DNA of 64,000 nucleotides from Sphaerisporangium perillae (GCF_023276435.1 NZ_JALLPO010000002.1:1-64000); one strand, 5' to 3'. Shown: positions 1 to 8,304, counted from the first letter of the stretch. A program made the numbers and translations. The notes: generated by a model from the letters alone, not told the origin.

Positions 1-2
1 GA

Positions 3-190
3 GTCCTGGCTGCCGCGCAGGCAACTCACCCCGAACGCTTCGCCAGTGGCGGCACCCCTACCCCGCCCGACCTTCCCGGCCCGGCATGGATCAACAAGCC
101 CAACCAAGACCACACGAACGAGCAGAAACACATCAGAGAACCAGACACAGAATTAGCCCAGCTCAACTGCCTTGATCAAATTGACAGGTT
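3..190 (+). pseudogene. IS3-family transposase 3' remnant and IS end
   Basis: The window opens inside the last codons of an IS3-type DDE transposase, read in the frame starting at base 3 (THPERFASGG, PDLPGPAWINK). The same peptide and the same following DNA occur in the copy at 4432-4820, so these are two related insertion sequences. An indel before the stop has shifted the frame relative to the other copy, and the reading runs on past the element. The shared DNA stops after CTTGATCAAATTGACAGG (171-188), which I take as the IS right end. Most of the element lies outside the window, so whether it is intact there is unknown. Confidence 0.7.
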
Positions 191-240
191 CCGATTCCGC
201 CCTCACCGCCTGATCGCCACCGTCACCCAGCCGAAGCTTC

Positions 241-870
241 TTAGAGGGCCGGCGAACGGGAGCTCGCGGCGGTGAGACGGGCTTGCAGTACCGGTTTGAC
301 GGTAGCCCATTCGGTGGCGACCACTGCGAACATGGCCGAGTCACGGACCTTGCCCTCCTCGCCGTGCGCCCACGACATGGACCAAGCGCGCAGCACGCCC
401 TCAAAGGGGATGCCGAGTCGCTCCAAGGCCCGGCGGCAGCGGTGGTTGCGGGCGTCGGTCTTCAAGTCGACGCGGGCAACGCCGAGCGCGTCGAACGCAT
501 ACGACAGCAGCAAGAGCTTCGTCTCGGCATTGATCCCGGTGCCCTGCGCCGAGGCGGCCAGCCAGGTGAAGCCGATCTCGATCGCCCGCAGGTCCGGCCG
601 ATCCGGCCACCTGCGCGGATCCCACAGGCCGGTGCATCCCACCGCCTTGCCGTCGGTGAGCCGAACCTGTGCGAAAGGGGTCAGCCCGTCGCGGGCGAGT
701 TGGGCCGCCAGGTAGTCCGGTATCTCGTGAGCGCGAGGCACCAGCGTGAAATCGTAGGACGACCGATCCTCCTCGGCCGCCTCCGCGAGATCCGGCGCGT
801 GTCGCATCGCCAGCGGCTCCAACCGCACCAAATCACCGGCAAGGACAGGAACATCAAGCCGCACGCTCAT
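241..870 (-). CDS. GNAT family N-acetyltransferase (RimJ/RimL type)
   Basis: A 209-residue acyl-CoA-dependent N-acetyltransferase of the RimJ/RimL type; members acetylate ribosomal protein N-termini, small amines or drugs, and the substrate here cannot be told. The opening LVRLEPLAMRHAPDL is the usual first strand and helix, ASAQGTGINAETKLLL is the acetyl-CoA loop (a variant of QxxGxG/A), and NHRCRRALERLGIPFEGVLR is the typical C-terminal helix and strand. I chose the ATG at 870 because GGGAGAG lies six bases before it and the protein then starts at the domain; 25 more in-frame codons lie upstream without such a site. It stands alone between an IS end and the recombinase operon. Confidence 0.85.
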   Translation of the reverse strand: MSVRLDVPVLAGDLVRLEPLAMRHAPDLAEAAEEDRSSYDFTLVPRAHEIPDYLAAQLARDGLTPFAQVRLTDGKAVGCTGLWDPRRWPDRPDLRAIEIGFTWLAASAQGTGINAETKLLLLSYAFDALGVARVDLKTDARNHRCRRALERLGIPFEGVLRAWSMSWAHGEEGKVRDSAMFAVVATEWATVKPVLQARLTAASSRSPAL

Positions 871-1014
871 CAGCTCTCCCTCATCGTTCCTGGCATTGGC
901 ACCTTTCCCGCGGATTCCCCGCCGGGGAGGTTGCCGGACCGTCACAGGGCCAGGCCCCTCAGATCCTCTGGATGAATCACCGAGTCAAGATCATGCCTGC
1001 ACAGGCGGACACCG

Positions 1015-3144
1015 TCAATCCGCCACAAGGGTGCCCCTTCCATATAAGACGCTTGAACTGGGCAGATGAGCTCCCTCCGGAAGAGCTGCACCCAAGCCGG
1101 GTGGCCGGCGGTCTGCGAAGGGTCTGCCCTGCGCCGGATGTGGAGCGTCAGGGCCGGGTGCGGGGAACAGGTAGCCGTTCTTGTCGTTGTAAGCGACCCC
1201 GGTGACCAGGCCGTTGCGACGCCAGATCTTCACGGTCTGGGGCGTGGTCCCCACAGCCTGCGCGTACTCCTCCACGGTGAGCAGGCCCTGGTCGCGTAGC
1301 CGCTGGTAGCGGTGGACCAACTGGTAGGCGTCGCGGATGTCGCGGACCATCAGCGCGTTGTAGGCACGGCCTTTGCCGCTGCGGATCCCGCGCTGGTTGA
1401 GGATCGCGGCGATCTGCCGGTGGGTGTACTCGCCGAGTAGTTTGTCGATCAATGTGACGGTGTCGGGGTGGGTTTGCCAGGATTTGCCGCCACCGACGGG
1501 CTTGTCCAGAGTGAGCGTGTGGTTCTGCCCGCCGCTTAGCCGGATCCGGGCGGTCAGCTTGTCGGCCTTGTCCAGGGTGTCGGTGATGAGCAGGCGCGCG
1601 ATGCGTTTGCGTTCCCGCATCGGGGTGGCCGGGTCGTGCCAGAGCGTGTGGACGTCGGCGGCCAGCGCGGTCAAGCGCGTCCGGGTGGCCTGCTGAAGGG
1701 GGACGGCGGCGCTGGTGGCCGTGTCGTATTCCTGTCTGGCTGCGCGCACCTCGCGCAGGGCGGCGTTCCAGTCGGCCTCCAGGGTGTCGGCGACCAGCCG
1801 GTTGCCGGGGTCGACGGCCAGGTAGCGGCGGCGGGCCAGATCCGCGCGCTGCTCGGCGCGTTGGAGGTGGGCAGCGCGCAACTGGTCGGCTTGTTGCTCG
1901 CGTGCGGCGATTTGCTCGGTGACGGCCAGGGCGGTCTCCACGGCCAGTGGGGTGAGCTGGGCAAGCAGCAGGTCCGCGACCGCCTGGTCGAGTTTGGCGC
2001 CGGGGATGCGCTGGCAGATACGGGTGCCGTTCTGGATCGCCTCGGTCATGCACCGGTAGTCGGGCCAGAGCTGATCGCGGTACTGGCGGTAGCCCACCGT
2101 CATCCGGTGGCCGCATCGGCCACAGAGCACCAGGCCCTGCAGCAGGGCCGGGCCCTCGCGGGGCGGCCCGGCTTTGCGTTCCTGGCCCCGGGACTGGGCG
2201 TTGCCGACCAGTTGGACCAGGTTGGCTTCCCACTGGCCGATGCTGATATATCCCGGGTGGTGGTCGGCGATCAGCGTGTCCCACTGGTCGCGCGGCAGCA
2301 ACTCGGACCCGATACGGCCGTCCGGGGTGCGGATGGTGCGGCGCCGCCCGTAACAGAACGCCCCCGCGTAGCAGGGATTGTGCAGCACCGACAGCACCCG
2401 CCAGTGCTTGAGCGGCTCCCACACCACCTGGCCCTTGCGTGGCCCGGACCGGATCCGCGCCGGGAACAGCAGCCCGTCCCGGCCGAAGGCCATGACCACG
2501 GCGCGGGCCGAGCCGGTCTGGGCGAACAGGGCGAACAGCCGCTCCACAGCGCCGCGGATCTGAGCGTCGGGGTCCAGGACCGGGTGGTCGGCGCCGTCAT
2601 AGCAGTAGCCGATGGGCAGGGCCTGCTTGAGCTCCCCGCGCCGGGCCTTGGACAACTGGCCACCGCGTAGCCGGGCGCCGAGCAGGTGCAGCTCGGCCTC
2701 CGACATGGTGCCCTTCATGCCCAGCACGAGCCGGTCGTTGAACGTCCTGGGGTCATAGAGGCCGTCCTCGTCCAGGATCAGGGTCGAAGTCAACGCGCAG
2801 ATCTCCAGCAGCCGATGCCAGTCGGTGTTGTTGCGCGCCAGCCGGGAGACCTCCAGCCCGAGCACGATCCCGGCCCTGCCCAGGCCGACCTCGGCGACCA
2901 GGCGTTGGAACCCGTCGCGATCGGCCGAACTGGCACCCGAGCGCCCCTGATCGGTGTCGATCACGGTGATCTGCGCGTCGGTCCAGCCCAGCGCGATTGC
3001 CCGGCCTCGCAGGTCGTACTGCCGCCAGGTCGACTCGGTGTTGTTGGCCACCTGTTTCAGCGACGACTGACGGACATACAGGTAGGCATCGCGCCGCAGA
3101 TGCTCGGCGGTCACCTTCGCCGATCCGGTCATGTCTCGATGCAT
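1015..3144 (-). CDS. large serine recombinase with zinc ribbon
   Basis: About 709 residues. The N-terminal resolvase domain begins at YLYVRQSS, whose serine is the expected nucleophile, followed by DQGRSGAS and EVSRLARNNTDWHRLL with the conserved arginines. The recombinase domain follows (LHNPCYAGAFCYGRR), then a zinc ribbon (CGRCGHRM with a distal RCM and C), a charged coiled-coil stretch and a C-terminal helix-turn-helix-like region (THRQIAAILNQRGIRSGKGRAY). These are features of large serine integrases and transposases that cut and rejoin DNA at specific sites. The start at 3144 has GGGAGG five bases ahead and overlaps the preceding small frame by 16 bases, indicating coupling. It ends the four-gene operon 4399-1015. 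No attachment sites could be identified around it. Confidence 0.9.
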   Translation of the reverse strand: MHRDMTGSAKVTAEHLRRDAYLYVRQSSLKQVANNTESTWRQYDLRGRAIALGWTDAQITVIDTDQGRSGASSADRDGFQRLVAEVGLGRAGIVLGLEVSRLARNNTDWHRLLEICALTSTLILDEDGLYDPRTFNDRLVLGMKGTMSEAELHLLGARLRGGQLSKARRGELKQALPIGYCYDGADHPVLDPDAQIRGAVERLFALFAQTGSARAVVMAFGRDGLLFPARIRSGPRKGQVVWEPLKHWRVLSVLHNPCYAGAFCYGRRRTIRTPDGRIGSELLPRDQWDTLIADHHPGYISIGQWEANLVQLVGNAQSRGQERKAGPPREGPALLQGLVLCGRCGHRMTVGYRQYRDQLWPDYRCMTEAIQNGTRICQRIPGAKLDQAVADLLLAQLTPLAVETALAVTEQIAAREQQADQLRAAHLQRAEQRADLARRRYLAVDPGNRLVADTLEADWNAALREVRAARQEYDTATSAAVPLQQATRTRLTALAADVHTLWHDPATPMRERKRIARLLITDTLDKADKLTARIRLSGGQNHTLTLDKPVGGGKSWQTHPDTVTLIDKLLGEYTHRQIAAILNQRGIRSGKGRAYNALMVRDIRDAYQLVHRYQRLRDQGLLTVEEYAQAVGTTPQTVKIWRRNGLVTGVAYNDKNGYLFPAPGPDAPHPAQGRPFADRRPPGLGAALPEGAHLPSSSVLYGRGTLVAD

Positions 3145-3473
3145 AATCGCCTCCCACCGTCTGAGTTCAGGGCCATCGGTGCCGGCGCGCCTGGCGCGGC
3201 GGCCATGACGAGCGCGGCCAGCACATCCACCAGATGCGCGCACCGCCCGCCGTCCGGCAGGACCGCTGTCGTCGGCCGGTCCGGCTCCGGTGCCAGACCA
3301 CGACGCGGGGTCGAGATGAGGGCCACGGCCGCCGCCCACGCCGCCATGCCGGAGCGGGCCAGCACGCTCCAGGCGTGCCGCCGGCCGTTTCCCCTGCCGC
3401 CGAGCACCGCCGCGCGCAGGCTCTCGTAGTGTTCGCTGATCTTGGCTGGGCTGGGCGTGTCGCAGGGGGTCAG
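3129..3473 (-). CDS. small protein of recombinase operon, unknown
   Basis: An open frame of about 114 codons lies between the HTH gene and the recombinase, overlapping the end of the first and the start of the second. No ATG is available at its head; a CTG overlapping the TGA of the upstream gene is the only plausible initiation point, so the start is uncertain. The reading TPSPAKISEHYESLRAAVLG followed by an alanine-rich helical stretch and HLVDVLAALVMAAA looks like a small helical protein rather than shadow coding, and overlap on both sides fits an operon member. I do not recognise the family. It could still be spurious in this high-GC DNA. Confidence 0.4.
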   Translation of the reverse strand: MTPCDTPSPAKISEHYESLRAAVLGGRGNGRRHAWSVLARSGMAAWAAAVALISTPRRGLAPEPDRPTTAVLPDGGRCAHLVDVLAALVMAAAPGAPAPMALNSDGGRRLCIET

Positions 3474-3940
3474 CGCCCAGTCGCCGTCTCCGGGTCGTGG
3501 GGTTCGCGTCGTCGCGTGAGCGCCCGCTCCACCGAGCGTGGATGCACCGGGAAGCCGAACTCGGCTTCGATGAGTTTGGCCAGAGCCCGGCCCTTGAGAC
3601 TCGGATCGGCTGCCCGCCATTGCTCGACCCGGTCCATGACCGGCTCGGTCAGCTTGCGCGGCCCTTTTGGGCCGGGCTTGCCCGGCACCAGCCCTGCCGG
3701 GCCCGCCGCGTCCAGTGCGGCAGCGGCGGTATAGAACGAGGCACGGGAGAAGCCGAACGCGGCGGCCGCCACCGTGACCGGCACCCGATCGACCAGGACC
3801 CTGCGGACCATCTCGTACTTGACCTGCACGAGATCACGCGGGTCGAAGAACGCCGAGGAGGAGAACAGCGGATCGACCACCGCGCTGGCCCGCTGGTAGA
3901 ACACCCCGGCCGCTGTCAGCACCGCCGCCTTGCCATCCAT
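3470..3940 (-). CDS. helix-turn-helix protein of recombinase operon
   Basis: A 156-residue protein. Residues ~45-90 (VRRVLVDRVPVTVAAAAFGFSRASFYTAAAALDAAG) form a helix-turn-helix like those at the N-termini of transposases and recombination accessory proteins, followed by GPKGPRKL and a C-terminal winged segment (FPVHPRSVERAL). It is likely to bind the ends or the promoter of the element, which is inference. The ATG at 3940 is preceded by GGGAGAGA and excludes an unlikely N-terminal extension. It lies between a DUF5372-like gene and the recombinase on the same strand, with a 213-bp gap upstream in which I see no gene. Confidence 0.75.
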   Translation of the reverse strand: MDGKAAVLTAAGVFYQRASAVVDPLFSSSAFFDPRDLVQVKYEMVRRVLVDRVPVTVAAAAFGFSRASFYTAAAALDAAGPAGLVPGKPGPKGPRKLTEPVMDRVEQWRAADPSLKGRALAKLIEAEFGFPVHPRSVERALTRRREPHDPETATGR

Positions 3941-4153
3941 GCTCTCTCCCGGAACTCTGTCACGATCTATGCTCAGATGATTACGCCGCGCGTTCCGGAA
4001 GGCAAGCTCAGCCACCCCGATCCCGAGGCACAACTACCAGCCCAGGCGGATAGCCGGACGGGACTGCGGGACAGGGATGGATCGACGCGGCGTAATCCTC
4101 TGACGTTCGCGGCGCAGACTCCTGGTCATGATCAGAGCCCGCGCCCGGGAGCG

Positions 4154-4399
4154 TTACGAGGTCCGACGATCGATCAGATCCGCCAGCGCCACCAGGTCCG
4201 CGGTCCGGAACGGACACCGTCCCGCGGCCATGACCCGAAACGGGTCATCGGCCACCACGTCCGTCCACGCTGCGGGGATAAGCCGCCGTCGGCCCTGCTC
4301 GTCGAGATAGAACACCACATCGCCGCTCCAGCACCGCGACCTGGCCACGAACTGCAGCACCTGCCCGGCTAGCGGATGGAACGGATGAGTGACTCTCAC
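4154..4399 (-). CDS. DUF5372-like small protein
   Basis: An 81-residue protein starting at GTG. It shows the pattern I associate with DUF5372: an opening THPFHPLAG, a central WSGDVVFYLDEQGRRR beta hairpin, PAAWTDV, and a C-terminal FRTADLVALADLI helix. From memory, proteins of this kind are encoded beside recombinases and transposases; no biochemical role is known to me. Here it heads the operon that ends in the large serine recombinase, which supports a role in the mobile element. The family name rests on motif memory only, so it is less certain than the fact that this is a real gene. Confidence 0.7.
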   Translation of the reverse strand: MRVTHPFHPLAGQVLQFVARSRCWSGDVVFYLDEQGRRRLIPAAWTDVVADDPFRVMAAGRCPFRTADLVALADLIDRRTS

Positions 4400-4431
4400 C
4401 AGACCATCTTCAGGGTCGTGAACCTGAGGAG

Positions 4432-4820
4432 TTGACGGCTCGGGATAACCCGCACATCGAAGCGAGCTTCAAGACCCTGAAGTACTGCCCGACCTTCCCT
4501 GGCCGGTTCGGCTCCATCGAGGACGCTCGCCTCTTCTGCCAGCAGTTCTACACCTGGTACAACCACGATCACTACCACTCCGGGATCGGCTACCACCATC
4601 CCGCCGACGTGCACTACGGCCAGGCCGGCATCATCCGCGATCGGCGCGCCCGCGTCCTGGCCACCCATCCCGAGCGGTTCGCCTCCGGCGGCATGCCCAC
4701 ACCGCCCGACCTGCCCGGACCAGCATGGATCAACAAGCCTAAGAACCTCGACCACAAGGACGAACAAGAAAAGCCGACACAGAATTAGACCAGCTCAGCT
4801 GCCTTGATCAAATTGACAGG
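4432..4820 (+). pseudogene. IS3-family transposase C-terminal fragment with IS end
   Basis: The frame 4432-4788 encodes the last third of an IS3-family DDE transposase: DNPHIEASFKTLKY carries the catalytic glutamate, followed by FYTWYNHDHYHSGIGYHHP, the typical integrase-core end. Everything upstream, including the two catalytic aspartates, is missing; the break is at about 4430, just before the start of the DUF5372-like gene on the other strand. The IS end is 4803-4820, the same motif as at 171-188. Immediately after it a Tn3 transposase reading starts, so this IS, or what is left of it, sits inside an older Tn3 tnpA gene. Confidence 0.85.
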
Positions 4821-5598
4821 TACCGACACCCATGTCTCAGACCAGTGGTCAACCTACGGCACGAAGATCATCGTGCCGACGGCGCGGGAAGGGCACTTCG
4901 CCCTCGATGAGTTTCTCGGCAACGCCACCGATCTGCCGATCGTCGAACACGCGACCGATACGCACGGTGCCACGCTCATCAACTTTGCCCTGTTCGATTT
5001 GGTGGGCAAGGCGTTGACGCCGCGGATGCGGGATCTGACCCGGGTCACCTTGGCGCGGGACGGCACCCCGACCGAGATCGGCAAGCGCTACCCGCACGCC
5101 GGGCCGCTGCTGGGCGCCCGGTGGAACGAGGACCTGGTGGCCGAGTGCTGGCCGGATCTACTGCGGATGGCCGGGTCGCTGAAGTTCGGGCAGGCCACCG
5201 CTTCGTTGATCGTCGGCAAGTGGTCGGCGGCCTCCCGGCAAAACACCCTGGCCACTGCGCTCAAGGAGTGGGGGATGCTGCGCCGTACCGTGCACACCGC
5301 GAAGTATTTGTCGGATCCGGCGTACCGGCGGAAGATCACCCGTCAGCTCAACAAGGGCGAGTCCCTGCACGCGCTGCGCCGTGACCTGCACTACGCCCAG
5401 CAGGGCATGGTCACCAAGCCGCACCTGTCGCAGCAGACCGAGCAGGCGTGGTGTTTGACCGTGTTGACCAACTGTGTGGTGACCTGGACCACAGAATATT
5501 ATTCTAAGGCGGTCCTCGACCTGCGCGCCCAAAGCCGTGACGTCCCGGACGAGGTGCTCGCCCATATTTCACCCGGGCACAGCGACAACATTAATTGA
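4821..5598 (+). pseudogene. tnpA: Tn3-family transposase C-terminal fragment
   Basis: About 255 codons of a Tn3-type TnpA. HVSDQWSTYGTKI, LPIVEHATDTHGATLINFALFDLVG, KLKFGQ-like SLKFGQATASLIVGKW, and LNKGESLHALRRDLHYAQQG (the last containing the region of the catalytic glutamate) match the C-terminal catalytic part of the family, which normally follows ~700 residues lost here to the IS at 4820. The protein stops at HISPGHSDNIN, short of the usual C-terminal tail. It converges on a tyrosine recombinase 18 bp away, an arrangement seen in Tn3 elements that resolve with a tyrosine recombinase. Not functional. Confidence 0.9.
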
Positions 5599-5616
5599 GA
5601 ACCCCCTCGGTGGGAG

Positions 5617-6687
5617 TCACGCCCGCCCTCGGTTGCCCCGCCGGAGTGGGTCGCGCGCGGCGACATGGGCGGCGACGGCGTCGACGCCGGGCTTGGCGTA
5701 GCGCTCCAGGGAACGTACGGAGGCGTGCCGGGAGCGGGCCAGCAGGGTGGGGGTGTTGGTGCCGTCTTCCGCCTCATGCGTCAGGGAGGAATGACGTAGC
5801 TGGTGCAAGGTCCACCCGCCGCGGGTCGCGAGGTCGGCCGGGTCGGTGATGCCGGGGTGGGCCAATGGCCGGGTGAGTGCCTCGAACATTTCGGCGGCGC
5901 GCCGATACGACAGCCGGGCCCTCCCGGTGATGGGGCACACGTCGCCGCTGGGGGTGCGGGCGGGCGCGCGGCGGTCGGTGAGGAAGACCGGGCCGCAGGT
6001 GCGGCCCTTGAGCAGGCGGGGCAGCAGCTGGGCGGTGCCGGACTGCCAGTGCACCCAGTCGATGGTGCCGCCCTTGGAGGTGACGCGGCCCCGCTTGTCG
6101 GCCAGCAGCAGGTCCTCCACATCGAGGCAGAGGATTTCCTCGGCCCGGGCGCACGTCTCATACAGGGCCTTGCACAGCGTCCGTTCCCGCAGCGGCGCCT
6201 TCGCCGCGAACAGGGCGGCGATCTGCTCGCGCGACAGCGCCCGGGTCCGGTCCGGCGGCGCGGGACGCCGCTCGATGCCGATGATCGGGTTGCCGGCCAG
6301 CCAGCCGCGCTGGCGCCACCAGGCGATGGCCGCCTTCAGCACCGACAGCTCCCGGTTGACGGTGTCGGCGTCGACCAGTGCCGCCCGCCGCGCGAAGGCC
6401 TCGGCGAGCACCTCGGCCGCCGCCTGGTCGTCGAGCGCGGCGAACGCCGCAGCGGGCGGAGCGGCACCGCGGCGCTCTCGGCCGGGTGGCGGCTGCTGCC
6501 CGGCGGCCAGCCACGCCCAGGACAGCAGCGAGATCCGGTAGACGCGCCGGGAGGAGGCACCAATCCCGGCCGAGCGGAGATACGCCTCCACGGCGTCGGC
6601 GTAGGTGGCCGGCCGGTCGGCGCGCGATGGCACAGCGCGGGCGGCTTCCGCAGTAAATCCGGTATTTACTGCGGCGGTGACGGGCAA
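5617..6687 (-). CDS. tyrosine recombinase / integrase
   Basis: Up to 356 residues with a SAM-like N-terminal DNA-binding domain and a catalytic domain carrying the family's residues: R in YETCARAEEILCL, K in TSKGG, HQLRH, RH in ARSRHASVRS, and the nucleophile Y in LERYAKPG. It breaks and rejoins DNA through a 3'-phosphotyrosine. It closely resembles the recombinase at 35301-36242 (LRER, VEDL, SKGG, SGTAQLLPRLL, LHQLRHS shared). The first ~15 codons overlap an inverted repeat at 6648-6674, so translation may begin further in than 6687. Beside a Tn3 tnpA end it is plausibly a TnpI-type resolvase; a phage-like integrase is the alternative. Confidence 0.88.
   Translation of the reverse strand: MPVTAAVNTGFTAEAARAVPSRADRPATYADAVEAYLRSAGIGASSRRVYRISLLSWAWLAAGQQPPPGRERRGAAPPAAAFAALDDQAAAEVLAEAFARRAALVDADTVNRELSVLKAAIAWWRQRGWLAGNPIIGIERRPAPPDRTRALSREQIAALFAAKAPLRERTLCKALYETCARAEEILCLDVEDLLLADKRGRVTSKGGTIDWVHWQSGTAQLLPRLLKGRTCGPVFLTDRRAPARTPSGDVCPITGRARLSYRRAAEMFEALTRPLAHPGITDPADLATRGGWTLHQLRHSSLTHEAEDGTNTPTLLARSRHASVRSLERYAKPGVDAVAAHVAARDPLRRGNRGRA
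6648..6674. repeat. inverted repeat, candidate recombination core site
   Basis: Perfect 11-bp arms (CCGCAGTAAAT and ATTTACTGCGG) flank a 5-bp centre CCGGT. The AT-rich arms stand out from the surrounding GC-rich DNA. It lies at the very beginning of the tyrosine recombinase gene, in the size range of a tyrosine-recombinase crossover site. It may alternatively be an operator of that gene. Function is inferred from position only. Confidence 0.55.
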
Positions 6688-6730
6688 GGGTCACGATCGT
6701 CATCGACACGACCCGCCTGATTCCCCTGGA

Positions 6731-6758
6731 TTGACGCATGCCGATATCGGCATATGAT
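6731..6758 (+). promoter_or_regulatory. arsR operon promoter with palindromic operator
   Basis: TTGACG at 6731-6736 and TATGAT at 6753-6758 are near-consensus -35 and -10 boxes with a 16-bp spacer. The spacer is almost filled by the perfect 16-bp palindrome ATGCCGATATCGGCAT (6738-6753). Transcription would start at about 6765, at or one base before the ATG at 6766, suggesting a leaderless mRNA. The palindrome is well placed for a dimeric repressor such as the encoded ArsR protein to block polymerase. Confidence 0.75.
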
Positions 6759-6765
6759 GGCGCCT

Positions 6766-7113
6766 ATGGCACGAGCAGCGACGACGTCGGACGTCTTCAA
6801 CGCGATCGCCGAGCCGCAGCGCCGGGAGATCCTGGTGCTGCTGCGGGCGGGTGAGCGGCCGGTGACCGAATTGGCCCAGGAGCTGGGGATGACCCAGCCG
6901 GGGGCGTCCAAACACCTGCGGGTGCTCCGGGAGGTGGGGCTGGTGCGGGACCGCAAGGCAGGCAAGCAACGCTTATACGGCCTTGACGCCCGCGGGCTGC
7001 GACCGGTCCACGAGTGGACCGGCGGATTCGAGCGGTTCTGGAACGAGAGCTTCGACCGGCTGGACGCGTACGTGCAGGACCTCAAGCAGGCAAGACAGGA
7101 CGGAAGTAACTGA
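6766..7113 (+). CDS. ArsR/SmtB-type winged-helix repressor
   Basis: A 115-residue winged-helix regulator: IAEPQRREILVLLRAGERPVTELAQELGMTQPGASKHLRVLREVGLV is the ArsR HTH and wing. No metal-binding cysteine pair is visible, and genes of this kind beside SRPBCC proteins are usually metal-independent repressors of their own operon. I start at the ATG at 6766 rather than 6754 because the -10 box covers 6753-6758 and transcription should begin near 6765. The stop codon overlaps the next start (TGATG), so the two are translationally coupled. The palindrome in its promoter is its likely operator. Confidence 0.9.
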   Translation: MARAATTSDVFNAIAEPQRREILVLLRAGERPVTELAQELGMTQPGASKHLRVLREVGLVRDRKAGKQRLYGLDARGLRPVHEWTGGFERFWNESFDRLDAYVQDLKQARQDGSN

Positions 7114-7619
7114 TGAGCGAGACGGGACAAGGAGCGCCGGCGCAGTCCGCGACGGCCGACCGCGAGGTTGTGATCTCACGGGTCATCGACGCCCCACGGG
7201 AGCTGGTGTTCGAGGCGTTCACCGAGGTGCGGCACCTGTCGCGGTGGTGGGGGCCGGAGGGGTTCACCACCACCACGCGGTCCTTCGAGTTCCGCGTCGG
7301 CGGGGTGTGGGACTTCGTGATGCACGGGCCGGACGGGACGGACTACCAGGAGTGGATCACCTGGACCGAGATCGTCCCGCCGGAGGGGATCGCGCTGTTG
7401 CACGGCGAATACCTCGGCGACCCGAACGCCTTCGAGTCGGTCCTCGCGTTCGCGCCCCACGGGGCGGCGACCCGGATCGAGATGCGCACGGTGTTCCCCA
7501 CCAAGGAGCTGCGCGACGAAGCGGTCGAGAAGCACCACGCGATCGAGGGCGGCCGGCAGACCCTGAGCAACCTGGCCGCCTACGTCACCGAGATCGTTCG
7601 GAAGGGAGTTGAGGGCTGA
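7113..7619 (+). CDS. SRPBCC (AHSA1-like) domain protein
   Basis: A 168-residue START/Bet v1-like protein of the AHSA1 group: VISRVIDAPRELVFEAFTEVRHLSRWWGPEGF is the standard N-terminal half, followed by the beta-sheet core and a C-terminal helix (HAIEGGRQTLSNLAAYV). Members have a hydrophobic cavity that binds small ligands; most actinobacterial ones are uncharacterised. Both junctions are one-base TGATG overlaps, upstream with arsR and downstream with the reductase-like gene, so the three proteins are probably made together. The role is perhaps detoxification of the ligand sensed by the repressor, which is inference. Confidence 0.9.
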   Translation: MSETGQGAPAQSATADREVVISRVIDAPRELVFEAFTEVRHLSRWWGPEGFTTTTRSFEFRVGGVWDFVMHGPDGTDYQEWITWTEIVPPEGIALLHGEYLGDPNAFESVLAFAPHGAATRIEMRTVFPTKELRDEAVEKHHAIEGGRQTLSNLAAYVTEIVRKGVEG

Positions 7620-8239
7620 TGGCCGGGAAGGTGTTCTTCAGCGTGTCGATGTCGCTGGACGGTTTCATCGCACCCGAGTCCTCTGAGGATTTGATGGGGC
7701 AGCAGTGGATGGAACTGCAGCGGTGGATATTCCCGCTGCGGTTCTTCCGGGAGAACCTGAAGCTCGGCGGGGGCGGCGAGGAAGGGCGCGACAACGACAT
7801 CGCGCGGGAGACGTTCGAGCGCACCGGCGCGAGCGTGATGGGCAAGCGCATGTTCGAGGCCGGCGAGCAGATGTGGCCGGAGGAGGCGCCGTTCCACACG
7901 CCGGTCTTCGTCGTGACGCACGAGAAGCGTGACCCCTGGGAGCGGCCGGGTGGGACCACCTTCCACTTCGTCAACGACGGCATCGAGTCCGCGCTCGACC
8001 AGGCCCGCGAGGCCGCCGGCGACCGAGACGTCCGCATCGCGGGCGGCGGCGCGACGATCCTGGAGTACCTGAACGCCGGCCTGATCGACGAGTTCTCGAT
8101 CGCGCTCTCACCCGTGCTGTTCGGCTCCGGAATCCGCCTGTTCGAGGGCGTGGACGCGGGCCGCGTGGCCCTGGAGCCGATCCGCGCGGAGCCGACGCAG
8201 CGGGTGACCCACCTGACCTACGCAGTCCGGGAGCGGTAA
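7619..8239 (+). CDS. dihydrofolate reductase-like (RibD C-terminal) protein
   Basis: A 206-residue protein of the RibD C-terminal/DHFR-like fold: VFFSVSMSLDGFIA at the N-terminus, GASVMGKRMFEAG, then VRIAGGGATILEYLNAGLIDEFSIALSPVLFGSGIRLFEG, the NADPH-binding glycine-rich turn and the last strands. Such proteins are NADPH-dependent reductases of unknown substrate and are common as third member of arsR/AHSA1 operons. The start overlaps the preceding stop (TGATG). No terminator hairpin is obvious in the short gap before the IS relics begin. Confidence 0.88.
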   Translation: MAGKVFFSVSMSLDGFIAPESSEDLMGQQWMELQRWIFPLRFFRENLKLGGGGEEGRDNDIARETFERTGASVMGKRMFEAGEQMWPEEAPFHTPVFVVTHEKRDPWERPGGTTFHFVNDGIESALDQAREAAGDRDVRIAGGGATILEYLNAGLIDEFSIALSPVLFGSGIRLFEGVDAGRVALEPIRAEPTQRVTHLTYAVRER

Positions 8240-8304
8240 CCGTCCCGACCTCAGCGCCCCCCGCCGAGGTCAGCAGCGCGGTGAGATCCTCGACGCTCTG
8301 AGCG

